In this document: positions 47,042-56,160 of the stretch, piece by piece
Numbering within the stretch: the stretch's first letter is position 1
Layout: every line of letters begins with the position of its first letter
Assembly: GCA_905182175.1 (NCBI GenBank)
Contig: CAJJAT010000014.1
Span: 124,001 to 188,000, forward strand
From: Flavobacteriales bacterium UBA1494
GTDB lineage: Bacteria; Bacteroidota; Bacteroidia; Flavobacteriales_E; Vicingaceae
Direction: 5' to 3'
DNA length: 64,000 bases
Translations under genes and position numbers: made by a program
The notes under the pieces: generated by a model
Database searches by the model: none
The model's input: the letters and a program-made list of their open reading frames with translations, nothing else
What the model was told of the DNA's origin: nothing

Positions 47042-47608
47042 ATGGCAAATACTTCAGATTTTAAGAATGGATTATGTATGAATTGGAACAACGATTTGTT
47101 CAAAATTCTCGAATTTCAACATGTGAAGCCAGGAAAAGGACCAGCTTTTGTGCGCACTAAAATGCAGAGTCTGACATCGGGTAAAATCATTGACAATACC
47201 TTTAATGCAGGTGTAAAAATTGATCCAGTTAGAATTGAAACTAGGCAATATCAGTATCTATTTAATGACGACAGTGGCTATCACTTTATGAATACTGAAG
47301 ATTACGAGCAGACTTTCTTGCCAAAAGAAATGATTAATGCTCCTCAATTTTTGAAAGAAGGAGACATGGTTGACATTATGTTCCATGCGGAAGAAGAAAA
47401 ACCTCTTTCTTGCGACTTACCTCCTTTTGTAAATTTAGAAATTACTTTTACCGAACCAGGTATTAAGGGTGACACTGCTACGAATGCGACCAAACCTGCA
47501 ACTGTTGAGACTGGTGCAGAAGTAAGAGTGCCCTTGTTTATTAACGAAGGAAATAGGATTAGAATTGATACCAGAAATGGTTCCTACTGCGAGCGTTTAA
47601 AATCATGA
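47042..47608 (+). CDS. efp: translation elongation factor P
   Basis: 188 residues in the three beta-barrel layout. The ribosome-reaching loop is HVKPGKGPAFVRTK with Lys32, the residue equivalent to modified Lys34 of E. coli EF-P. Helps the ribosome through proline runs. No modification enzyme (EpmA or other) is in the window. It overlaps the next gene by four bases. Confidence 0.95.
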   Translation: MANTSDFKNGLCMNWNNDLFKILEFQHVKPGKGPAFVRTKMQSLTSGKIIDNTFNAGVKIDPVRIETRQYQYLFNDDSGYHFMNTEDYEQTFLPKEMINAPQFLKEGDMVDIMFHAEEEKPLSCDLPPFVNLEITFTEPGIKGDTATNATKPATVETGAEVRVPLFINEGNRIRIDTRNGSYCERLKS

Positions 47609-48537
47609 AACTAGGCAAAACGTATACATTATCGGCAATAGCATCGTTGTTGGATTCTCCATTTAAAGGAAATGAAAACCTTGGAGTCAATGGGTTTAAT
47701 GAAATCCACAGAGTTGAACACGGTGATATTGTGTTTGTTGATCACCCAAAATATTACGCCAAAGCGCTAAATTGTAGCGCTTCTGTTGTTTTAATTAATA
47801 AAGAAGTTGACGTACCAGACGGAAAGGGTATCATTATTTGTGAGGATCCTTTCAGAAGTTTCAATTTTATAGCAGGCTATTTCAATCCTTTTGTGTTTTC
47901 TGAACAACATCAGGAAGATACGGCGGTTGGAAGTGGCACAAAAATTCATCCTTCCGTTAGTATCGGCAGGAATGTGAAAATTGGAAAAAACTGCCTTATC
48001 TTTTCTAATGTCAGTATCATGGACGACGTTACTATTGAAGACAATGTTATTATTCAGTCAGGAACAGTAATTGGTTCTTTTGGTTTTTATTACAAAAACA
48101 GGAGCACCCATTTTGACCGTTTAAATAGTAATGGGGGTGTTTTAATTGAAAAGAACGTTGAGATTGGAGCAAATTGCACAATTGATAAAGGAGTTACATC
48201 TATAACTACGATAGGGGAAGGCACAAAGATTGATAACCTTGTTCAAATAGGACATGACACGTACATCGGTAAAAAGTGTCTTATTGCAGCCCAAGCAGGA
48301 ATTGCAGGCTGCGTAGAAGTTGGAGATGAAGTAACCATTTGGGGCCAAGTTGGAATCGCTAGCGGAATTTCTATTGGGAATAAAACAACGCTTTACGCAC
48401 AGAGTGGCGTTGGAAAGACACTGGAAGGTAACAAAAGCTATTTGGGAAGCCCGGTAGATGAAAGCAGAACTAAATTTAAGGAGATGGCTATGGTTCGTCG
48501 CCTTCCTGAACTTTTTAGTAAGTTGAACAAAGAATGA
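47605..48537 (+). CDS. LpxD-like acyltransferase paralogue
   Basis: 310 residues with an LpxD-type N-terminal domain (about 1-100) and hexapeptide beta-helix (IHPSVSIGRNVKIGKNCLIF, IGEGTKIDNLVQIGHDTYIG). The equivalent of the LpxD catalytic His is kept (QIGHDTYIG). It is shorter than LpxD by about 40 residues and lacks its C-terminal helix length. A second LpxD-like gene next to efp is a recurring Bacteroidota layout; its own acceptor is unknown to me. Confidence 0.85.
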   Translation: MKLGKTYTLSAIASLLDSPFKGNENLGVNGFNEIHRVEHGDIVFVDHPKYYAKALNCSASVVLINKEVDVPDGKGIIICEDPFRSFNFIAGYFNPFVFSEQHQEDTAVGSGTKIHPSVSIGRNVKIGKNCLIFSNVSIMDDVTIEDNVIIQSGTVIGSFGFYYKNRSTHFDRLNSNGGVLIEKNVEIGANCTIDKGVTSITTIGEGTKIDNLVQIGHDTYIGKKCLIAAQAGIAGCVEVGDEVTIWGQVGIASGISIGNKTTLYAQSGVGKTLEGNKSYLGSPVDESRTKFKEMAMVRRLPELFSKLNKE

Positions 48538-49765
48538 TAGATGATAAAACCAGTCGGGTTAGAGGAAAGCTTCAGCAATCAAAAACGAAGTTGGATACAC
48601 TGCTGAATATCACAAATGCAATTAACAACTCCTTCTCGAAAGATTCTCTTTTTTTTTACTTCAAACTGTTCTTACAGAAAACCTCAACATTGCAAAACTT
48701 GCTTTATTTACACTAAATTCTGATACTTGGAACATTTCAATAACAAAAGGAGTTAGTGCAGGAGTCTGCGATAAAATTGATGTATCCTATTTAATTAAGT
48801 CGTTTCCTGACATTGGCATTATAAACAGAGATGAAGAGAGTAAGTCCCTGTCACAATTCGATATCGCTATCCCGGTATTTCATCACAACAAACCGTTTTC
48901 GTTCATGCTTTTAGCAGATATGGATGGTGAAAAATTAGAAATTAGTCCAATTATAAAGCACCTACGCTTCATACAGACACTAATTAACATCATTGTTGTC
49001 GCCTTAGAAAACAAACGTTTAAATGAGCAAGAGATTAAGCAGGCGGCAACAAATAAGGAATTGGAGTTGGCTCGTAACATGCAAACCTTGCTATTTCCAA
49101 AATCGTTACCAAACACAAATTTGCTAAAAGTAAGCGCAGTTTATTTACCTCATAGTGAGGTTGGTGGTGATTACTATGATGTTATTTCATTATCTAACAA
49201 TAGGACTGCATTGTGCATTGCAGATGTATCGGGAAAAGGTATTTCTGCAGCTTTATTAATGGCAAATTTCCAAGCTAACTTAAGAGCTCTGGTGCGAATT
49301 GCAGCAAATCTCAATGAATTGATTGAATTTTGCAACCAGAAAGTGATAGAGTCAGCTAATTTTCAAAAATTCATAACTCTGTTCATAGCCATTTATGATC
49401 CTAATAAAAGAGAGTTAAGCTATGTAAATTGCGGACATCAACCTCCTTTATTAATTCAAGAAGATGGAAATTCGTTTTTGCGCACAGGCTCAACAGTTTT
49501 AGGTATGTTCGACCAACTACCGTCATTAAAAACAGAGAGTTTAACTATTAAAAAAGGCGATAAACTAGTTTGCTACACGGATGGATTAACAGAAATGCCG
49601 GATGCCAATGGCGATCAATTAGAAATAGAGGGAATTAAAACCATGCTAAAGAATAAAAAAAGCATAGAAGAGGTAGTTAACACGCTAGAAAATTGCATTC
49701 ACAAGAATGACAAGTACAGGGAGATAGACGATGATATTACTTTTCTAACTGCCCAGTTTCTTTAA
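48534..49765 (+). pseudogene. SpoIIE/PP2C-type serine phosphatase, frameshifted in a T-tract
   Basis: The first frame (48534-48716) reads DTLLNITNAINNSFSKDSLF then leaves the protein at nine T (48649-48657). One further T gives FLLQTVLTENLNIAKLALFT and joins, in one open frame, the GAF-like middle and the PP2C/SpoIIE domain (EVGGDYYDVISL, ADVSGKGISAALLMANFQAN, CYTDGLTE) to 49765. Joined length is about 410 residues. It dephosphorylates anti-sigma antagonists in related systems. The lesion may be a sequence error, a slippage switch or a true mutation; a restart at 48905 would keep the phosphatase domain. Its end overlaps the convergent ligase gene by 29 bases. Confidence 0.82.
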
Positions 49766-51185
49766 CTAAAAATCGTTTATAATTCAAATCTATTGCTACT
49801 ATTATTGCAATAAACGACCAAAAAGGAACACTTGCTTTATCTGTGTCTAAGAAATTATTTAGAATCCCATTTATAATATACGAAGTAAATGCTAATATCA
49901 CAAAAAATACAATTGTCCGGAGTTCCCCTTTGGGCAAACGATAAAAAAGAATAGATGCTCTGTAATAAAACACCACCAAGATAGAGATAAATGTAAGAGC
50001 TCCAAGTATTCCACTTTCAGCTAGGGGACCAATAAATTCAGAATGGGCGTTTCCTCCATCTCCAGCATTAGTGCTAATAATTGTAACATCATCAGATGAC
50101 TGAAATGGAGCGTATTGAAAGGCATATGTGCCAGGTCCCCAACCCAAAATAGGCTTTCGGCTAAACATTTCGAAAGCGGAGTTCCACCTATTAATTCGTT
50201 CTAAATTTGATGCATCTGTAGAAATATTTGTAATAGATTGAACATGTTCTCCTAAATTTTCGGAGGTAGAATCCTGCTCATTTTTTTGAAGAGTATTTAT
50301 GATATCGGTCCAAAAAAATCCTACGAATATTAACACAAGACCTGCCGCAGAAAGCACAAAAGTGCCCTTTAAACGAAATAAGTAAATGAGGGAGACAGCA
50401 AACGCCACAAGTAAACTAATCCATGCTGCACGACCGTAGGAAAAAATAATTCCCAAGACCAAAACAACAATCATTAATGCAGAAATAACCCTGTATTTTT
50501 TATACCGTTTAAGTAGAAACAACAAAATCATTATTGGGAACATCATAGCAACAACTGCCCCATATACAGTATGATCCTTAAAAAAAGGCTGCATTACCCA
50601 ATGTGCTGGACGTTCTGCAAAACCATATTTGCTATGGTGAAGAAATGTATAAAGTGCCACACAAGCCAGAGGAATTAAATATAGCCAGAAGAACAGCCTA
50701 ATATTTTCAACCTTTTTGAAAAGTTGCGTCGCTATAAAGTAAAATGCAATAATAAACCACAGCCTTGCTAGCAGGTACTTTAGAGATACAAAAGGCAATG
50801 TACTTGTCAAGGTAGTTATTATAATCCAAGCTAAATTGATAAGAATTGCTATTGTAATGGGGTGTTTAAGCACCGACAAGTCATACTTTCCATCGTAAAG
50901 AACTCTTAAAATAAAGATCAGCATTACTCCAAACAAAAGCGGCTCTGTAGGCAAGAACATTCCGATTCCGCCAAATTCAAGCGCCTCCAAATTTAATGAA
51001 AGAGGTGTTGTAAAAACAATAAACCAGATAAGCTTATCCGTCGCTACGAAAGCCATAAATAACAAAACTAAAGCAAATGGTATAACAGCAAACCAATACT
51101 GTTCGAGTGCTATAAGCGCACTGTTGGTCATAATGAACAAGAAGCTCAATATCAATACCCAGTTTGACTTTAATTCTTCCGACAT
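49737..51185 (-). CDS. O-antigen ligase/polymerase family membrane protein
   Basis: 482 residues from ATG at 51185 (an upstream start would add 21 residues overlapping the previous gene). About twelve membrane helices with the Wzy_C large loop (KPILGWGPGTYAFQYAPF, NAHSEFIGPLAESGILG). Such proteins polymerise or ligate surface polysaccharide in the inner membrane. The start is two bases before the stop of the Wzz-like gene at 51187. Ligase versus polymerase cannot be told from sequence; the neighbouring Wzz proteins favour a polymerase. Confidence 0.85.
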   Translation of the reverse strand: MSEELKSNWVLILSFLFIMTNSALIALEQYWFAVIPFALVLLFMAFVATDKLIWFIVFTTPLSLNLEALEFGGIGMFLPTEPLLFGVMLIFILRVLYDGKYDLSVLKHPITIAILINLAWIIITTLTSTLPFVSLKYLLARLWFIIAFYFIATQLFKKVENIRLFFWLYLIPLACVALYTFLHHSKYGFAERPAHWVMQPFFKDHTVYGAVVAMMFPIMILLFLLKRYKKYRVISALMIVVLVLGIIFSYGRAAWISLLVAFAVSLIYLFRLKGTFVLSAAGLVLIFVGFFWTDIINTLQKNEQDSTSENLGEHVQSITNISTDASNLERINRWNSAFEMFSRKPILGWGPGTYAFQYAPFQSSDDVTIISTNAGDGGNAHSEFIGPLAESGILGALTFISILVVFYYRASILFYRLPKGELRTIVFFVILAFTSYIINGILNNFLDTDKASVPFWSFIAIIVAIDLNYKRFLVKETGQLEK

Positions 51186-51186
51186 A

Positions 51187-52149
51187 TTACTTGTTTTGAT
51201 AGCCAGACACCAAGAGTAACGCGAATGTGAATACAACAGACGCACCAATTGCAGCTACTAGAATGAACCACCTTACCGGCGAAGACTTCCGATCAGGAAC
51301 TTCAGGAGCCACTACCACATTAGAATAAGTTTGTATTTTATTTAAATTCTTTAATGCCAGTTCATACTCTCTCAAGCGATTCATGTAATGAGAGTTAATC
51401 GCGGTTTGTTGAAAATGGTAATCGTAAGATTTCCTGCCGTATTTCTGTAAATTTTCAAACAAAGTTTTAGCCTCCTCAAAATCTTCCCCTTTTTTACCTG
51501 ACAACAGGAAATCCATGTACTTTTCCGTTACCCGCTCAGATTGGACCTCGTAATCCAAAATTCCATATCTCGTACTTAGTTCAGTAATTTTCTTTTCTAA
51601 ACTATCAAGATCAGCCTTTTTATCCTCAACCATCCTCTTCGTAATAACAACAATTTCTTGATATTTTTTTCTTTCCGTTCTTCTAATAATCTGATTTAAT
51701 TCTTCAATTATTTCCTGTGCTATGTCTCTGGCTTTTATCGGTTCAGTGGAAAGCACTTCAATTTTAATAGATTCAAATCGAGTTTTGTCAAACGTAATAT
51801 GTTCATCATAGGCAAGTTTTATCCATGATTTTTTATTTGGATCATCTTGATCAATGTCGTATTCATCATACAAATTATACTTTGCGACAATGTGGTTCCG
51901 CAATTCATTGGATTCCAGATATTGTTGCATTTGCTCTAACCCATTTTCTTCTGCATATTGTCCTAAATTAGCTGGGTAAATTACAGCTTTAGACTTAAAC
52001 TTGGGCGGAATGAATTGAGGCAAAGTAAAAACGAATGCAAAAATTCCTGCAATAAGTCCAATTGCAAGTAATAACTTCCATTTCTTTGCTGCAAATTGTA
52101 CAATCTCTATGTTAGACTTCATCATTGTTTTGGTTTCTAAATTTTCCAT
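51187..52149 (-). CDS. Wzz-like polysaccharide chain-length regulator
   Basis: 320 residues from ATG at 52149, one base after the upstream gene's stop. Layout: N-terminal membrane helix (about 25-45, LLLAIGLIAGIFAFVFTLP), a long coiled-coil periplasmic domain, and a C-terminal helix (WFILVAAIGASVVFTFALLL). No kinase domain. Sets polymer length together with the Wzy-like protein. It is the second of two tandem, diverged Wzz proteins. Confidence 0.83.
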   Translation of the reverse strand: MENLETKTMMKSNIEIVQFAAKKWKLLLAIGLIAGIFAFVFTLPQFIPPKFKSKAVIYPANLGQYAEENGLEQMQQYLESNELRNHIVAKYNLYDEYDIDQDDPNKKSWIKLAYDEHITFDKTRFESIKIEVLSTEPIKARDIAQEIIEELNQIIRRTERKKYQEIVVITKRMVEDKKADLDSLEKKITELSTRYGILDYEVQSERVTEKYMDFLLSGKKGEDFEEAKTLFENLQKYGRKSYDYHFQQTAINSHYMNRLREYELALKNLNKIQTYSNVVVAPEVPDRKSSPVRWFILVAAIGASVVFTFALLLVSGYQNK

Positions 52150-52150
52150 G

Positions 52151-53143
52151 CTAAGCTTTTGGATCAAAAAGGATTAATACAATCACGGTAAAAAGAAAGG
52201 TTGCTATTGTTGATGCAACTACGATTATCCAGCGAATAGGATAACTTGCTTTCTCTGCTGGATAAGCTCTATTGACAATAAAAGTTTGATCAATGGTAGA
52301 CTCAGCATTTACCCTTGCTTCGGAATAAACTTTTTTTAAATCACTAAGTTTTTCACGTTCATATTCCATTTGTTGAACTAAGCTCAGGTACTTTCCTCCG
52401 TACTTAGATAGCGTATCCAACTTATTTTGCAGTGCTTTTACTGCTGCGTTATTTCCCTTTACCAAAGCAGCTCCGTACTGATTACTGAGCACTTCAACCT
52501 GAGTCTCATAATCCTGAACACCTTTTGCCCTAATTTGATTTAAAGTATCTTCCATTCGATTGATTTCTGCCACCAAATTATTGTACTCCTTCTCTACAAT
52601 AACAAAACCTTGCTTGGCCGCTTTTTGCAAAATATTATTCCTAACCTCGTCTACCTTTTTTGTTATTTCGTTAGCTATGTTAGCAGCATATTCTTTATCA
52701 GTATCTAGTACTTCTATTTTTACAGACATAAATTTTGTGCGATAAAAATCTATGTTTCCTTTATATTCATTAAACAACTCAGTTTGTCGATACTCTTCGT
52801 GTGGATTAATATCATAATGGCTCATTAGATTGAACTTCTGAATAATATAATTTCGAATCGTGTCAGAATTTAACAATTGTATTAATTGCTCTGCTTCTTC
52901 CTCTTCACCGAACTCTAAAAAGTCTTTTTCCTTGTAATTTTCATCGTTCAATAAAGCTCTTGAAATAGAGGTGGTTGTCGATGGAAATAAAATAACCGAT
53001 GATTCGTATTTATCTTCTATTAAAAGAGAGAATATTATAGAAGAAATTAATGCCAATGAAGAGATAATGAGAAGTACATTCCTCCTTCTTCTTAGAAAGT
53101 AGAATATCCCATTTGAGTTGATGTCGTAAGACTGTTCGTTCAT
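52151..53143 (-). CDS. Wzz-like polysaccharide chain-length regulator (first of pair)
   Basis: 330 residues: N-terminal helix (about 20-40, NVLLIISSLALISSIIFSLL), coiled-coil periplasmic domain (AEINRMEDTLNQIRAKGVQD) and C-terminal helix (IIVVASTIATFLFTVIVLIL). Shares the PxRWxIxVA pre-helix pattern with its downstream neighbour, so the two arose by duplication. Likely transcribed with it and the Wzy-like gene. Confidence 0.83.
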   Translation of the reverse strand: MNEQSYDINSNGIFYFLRRRRNVLLIISSLALISSIIFSLLIEDKYESSVILFPSTTTSISRALLNDENYKEKDFLEFGEEEEAEQLIQLLNSDTIRNYIIQKFNLMSHYDINPHEEYRQTELFNEYKGNIDFYRTKFMSVKIEVLDTDKEYAANIANEITKKVDEVRNNILQKAAKQGFVIVEKEYNNLVAEINRMEDTLNQIRAKGVQDYETQVEVLSNQYGAALVKGNNAAVKALQNKLDTLSKYGGKYLSLVQQMEYEREKLSDLKKVYSEARVNAESTIDQTFIVNRAYPAEKASYPIRWIIVVASTIATFLFTVIVLILFDPKA

Positions 53144-53294
53144 GGCTAGCTATTATTTTAAAGGATGTCAAATTTAATGAAAAACAAAGAGAGGATTCCA
53201 CCCTCAATAGGCTGAAGAATTTACTGGCATTACGTTTTGCATTCGGAAGGTTGAAAAATAAATTTAGATTCGTGACCTTTTAGTTGCAAGAATG

Positions 53295-54560
53295 TTATAG
53301 GACTTCGGCCAATACAAATCTCGCTGTACTTCGTGTTCTTTGCTCTAACAGTACTAATCTGTCCTTCAATAAATCAGTAATAATTTGATCGGTAAAGTGG
53401 CGAATTGTAATTAATGTGGCTCCTTCATTGTAGGTAACTTTATATTTTTGGGATACTAATTTTCTTAATTCATCAATTTTTGAAGGGTCGTTATCAAATA
53501 CAACAGTAAAACTGATTGCTGAATTCTGTAAAATATTTACTGACAGGCCAATATTTGAAAACAATTCAAATATTTCAGCTAGTTTATGCTCGTCAATAAA
53601 ATCAAAATCTCTTGAACTGAATGAAACTAGAATTTGGTTCTCTTTGTGAATATAGGAAGGTATATCGCGGTCTCTTGAAGAATCTCCATTAATTAAACTT
53701 CCGCTTGCAGTTGGGTTTTTAAACGATTTCACATGGAGCGGAATCTGCTTATTTTCTAGTGGTTTTACTGTTTTTGGATGAATAACCGAAGCACCATAAT
53801 ACGCTAATTCCACAGCTTCTTTGTATGAAATATTCTCCAACTTAACGGTTGATTGGTAGTGTTTTGGATCGGCATTTAGCATCCCTTCCACATCTTTCCA
53901 TATAACAACTTCAGTTGCATTTAAGGAACTTGCAAATATTGCCGCTGAGAAATCAGACCCTTCTCTACCTAAAGTAGTAGTAAAGTTTTCTGAACTGGAA
54001 CCTATAAACCCTTGCGTGATTGCTATTCGCTCACTAAGATTGCTAAACCTTTCTTGAATTAACTTCTCTGTTTCCTCCCAATCAACCTTGGCTGACTGAT
54101 ACCTGTTATCCGTTCTTACAACGTCTCTAGCATCTACCCATACGTTTTCAATTTCTTTTGAGTCTAAATAAGCCGATACAATTCTTGTAGACAGCAACTC
54201 TCCCAATCCTATAAGCTGATCATATTCAAAACCTTTAGTTCCTATTGGTTCATCCTCTATCTGCCATTCAGCTTCAACAAAAGTGTTGTGTAATTCTTGA
54301 AAAACAGGATTATTCTTATTCACAAAGAGATCATTACACACACCAAAATGGTACGACTTTATTTCTTCTAATTGTTTAAAAACGGCCTCATCTCTGCTTA
54401 AATGAAGTTGCAATAATTTCTCTAAAGCGTTAGTTGTTTTTCCCATTGCAGAAACAACGACTACAAGCCTACCGTCTAATTGCTTCTCTATTATGGTGGC
54501 CGCATTTTTAACACCCTCCGCATCTTTTACAGACGCTCCACCAAATTTAAATACCTTCAT
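53295..54560 (-). CDS. lysC: aspartate kinase
   Basis: 421 residues from ATG at 54560 (MKVFKFGGASVKDAEG). Kinase domain with KFGGAS (4-10), GFIGSSSENFTTTLGREGSD and NADPKHY; C-terminal ACT domains about 300-421 (SFSSRDFDFIDEHKLAEIF, LSVNILQNSAISFTVVFDND) for feedback by lysine or threonine. Phosphorylates aspartate at the entry of Lys/Thr/Met synthesis. It starts four bases after the GNAT gene. Confidence 0.93.
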   Translation of the reverse strand: MKVFKFGGASVKDAEGVKNAATIIEKQLDGRLVVVVSAMGKTTNALEKLLQLHLSRDEAVFKQLEEIKSYHFGVCNDLFVNKNNPVFQELHNTFVEAEWQIEDEPIGTKGFEYDQLIGLGELLSTRIVSAYLDSKEIENVWVDARDVVRTDNRYQSAKVDWEETEKLIQERFSNLSERIAITQGFIGSSSENFTTTLGREGSDFSAAIFASSLNATEVVIWKDVEGMLNADPKHYQSTVKLENISYKEAVELAYYGASVIHPKTVKPLENKQIPLHVKSFKNPTASGSLINGDSSRDRDIPSYIHKENQILVSFSSRDFDFIDEHKLAEIFELFSNIGLSVNILQNSAISFTVVFDNDPSKIDELRKLVSQKYKVTYNEGATLITIRHFTDQIITDLLKDRLVLLEQRTRSTARFVLAEVL

Positions 54561-54564
54561 ATAT

Positions 54565-55038
54565 TTACAAATTGATGTTTTGAAGTTGCTCTTTTGTAAA
54601 CCTTCCATTGTACCACGTTCCATCTAACTCTGCATTGTATGACTTATAAAAATCGATTGCAGGTTGATTCCAATCCAACACCTGCCATTCCATTCGACCA
54701 CTATTCCTTTCTTTTGCGTAATTTATTACCCCCTCAAACAATGCCTTTCCGGCGCCAACTCCTCTTTTCGATTCAGTTACAATTAAATCTTCTAAGTAGG
54801 TGCAGCGCCCTTTCCAAGTAGAGTACTTTTCATAAAAAATCGCAACCCCTATAATTTCTTTTCCCTGCTCCGCAACCAGAAACTCGAAAATAGACCTTAC
54901 TCCAAAACCATCTTCTTTAAAATCTTGAACAGTCACGCCAACTTCGTTTGGTGCTTTTTCATATACCGCTAGCTCTTGAATTAGCTCGAGTGTTCTTCTA
55001 CAATCTTCTATTCGGCCTTTTCTTATGACAAAATCCAT
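54565..55038 (-). CDS. GNAT-family N-acetyltransferase
   Basis: 157 residues from ATG at 55038. GNAT fold with acetyl-CoA loop SKRGVGAGKALF, and DWNQPAIDFYKSYNAEL near the end. The pattern FVIRKGRIEDCRRTLELIQE and the C-terminus are like spermidine/thialysine acetyltransferases; the amine substrate is unproven. Coupled to lysC by a four-base gap. Confidence 0.85.
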   Translation of the reverse strand: MDFVIRKGRIEDCRRTLELIQELAVYEKAPNEVGVTVQDFKEDGFGVRSIFEFLVAEQGKEIIGVAIFYEKYSTWKGRCTYLEDLIVTESKRGVGAGKALFEGVINYAKERNSGRMEWQVLDWNQPAIDFYKSYNAELDGTWYNGRFTKEQLQNINL

Positions 55039-55156
55039 TCCTTTTTTAAGCAAATGTAGGGATTGAAGTGCTAAATAAACAGCAATTTTTTGTCTTTAGT
55101 AAACCTTTGAATTTTCCGATATTTACGACTCTGAAGCCAACCAAATAAAACATACA

Positions 55157-56155
55157 ATGTCAGGAGTTAAAATGCTTAGTGAATTTATTACCGAAACACA
55201 AGATGATTTCCCTTTTGCAACTGGAGAATTAACCAGATTGTTGAACGATATCGTTATTGCTTCAAAAATTGTGAATCGAGAAGTTAATAAAGCAGGATTA
55301 GCTGATATTTTAGGTGCAACTACACAAGAAAATATTCAAGGAGAAACACAACAAAAATTAGACGTTTTTGCCGATGAGCAATTTATTGCAGCATTAAAAA
55401 ATGGAGGGGAAGCTTGCGGAATTGCCTCTGAAGAGGTAGATGAGTATTTATCATTTGATAGTCCTCGTTCACAAAACGGTAAATATATTGTAGCATTTGA
55501 CCCGTTAGACGGTTCTTCTAACATTGACGTAAATGTTTCAATTGGAACAATCTTTAGCATTTATAGAAGAGTATCTGAAGTTGGCACGTTAGCTACGGAA
55601 GCTGATTACTTGCAAAAAGGCGATCATCAGGTGGCGGCAGGTTATGTAATTTACGGTTCTTCCACTATGTTGGTTTATACGACAGGAAATGGCGTAAACG
55701 GGTTTACTCTAGACCCAACAATTGGCGAATTTTGCTTGTCTCATCCGAATTTAACCATTCCAAAAACTGGCAAAATTTATTCTATAAATGAAGGAAATTT
55801 AGCCTATTGCTCTGCGGCAGTAAACAACTATATTAACTACTGTAAAGAAATAGATGCATCAACAAACAGGCCTTATTCGGCAAGATATATTGGTTCAATG
55901 GTTGCTGACTTACATCGAAATATGATCAAGGGTGGCATTTTTATTTACCCAGAAACAACCAACGCTCCTAAAGGCAAGTTACGCTTGCAGTACGAATGTA
56001 ACCCTATGGCATTTCTAATGGAGCAAGCAGGAGGTATAGCGAGCACAGGCAGGAAAAGAATTATGGAAGTCGAACCTACTGAACTTCATCAAAGAGTGCC
56101 CACAATAATGGGTTCTAAAGAAATGGTAGAAAAGCTCCTCAGCTTTTATAAATAA
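55157..56155 (+). CDS. fbp: fructose-1,6-bisphosphatase class I
   Basis: 332 residues. Metal and substrate motifs: [10 protein letters not shown], then [20 protein letters not shown], and sugar-binding [13 protein letters not shown] and [20 protein letters not shown]. Key step of gluconeogenesis. It is followed after six bases by the histidine kinase gene. Length and motifs are normal. Confidence 0.95.
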   Translation: MSGVKMLSEFITETQDDFPFATGELTRLLNDIVIASKIVNREVNKAGLADILGATTQENIQGETQQKLDVFADEQFIAALKNGGEACGIASEEVDEYLSFDSPRSQNGKYIVAFDPLDGSSNIDVNVSIGTIFSIYRRVSEVGTLATEADYLQKGDHQVAAGYVIYGSSTMLVYTTGNGVNGFTLDPTIGEFCLSHPNLTIPKTGKIYSINEGNLAYCSAAVNNYINYCKEIDASTNRPYSARYIGSMVADLHRNMIKGGIFIYPETTNAPKGKLRLQYECNPMAFLMEQAGGIASTGRKRIMEVEPTELHQRVPTIMGSKEMVEKLLSFYK

Positions 56156-56160
56156 ATTAA

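Noticed and set aside
51187-53143. Wzz pair considered as a tyrosine-kinase (Wzc) system
   Set aside because: Both proteins end soon after the second membrane helix and have no kinase domain.
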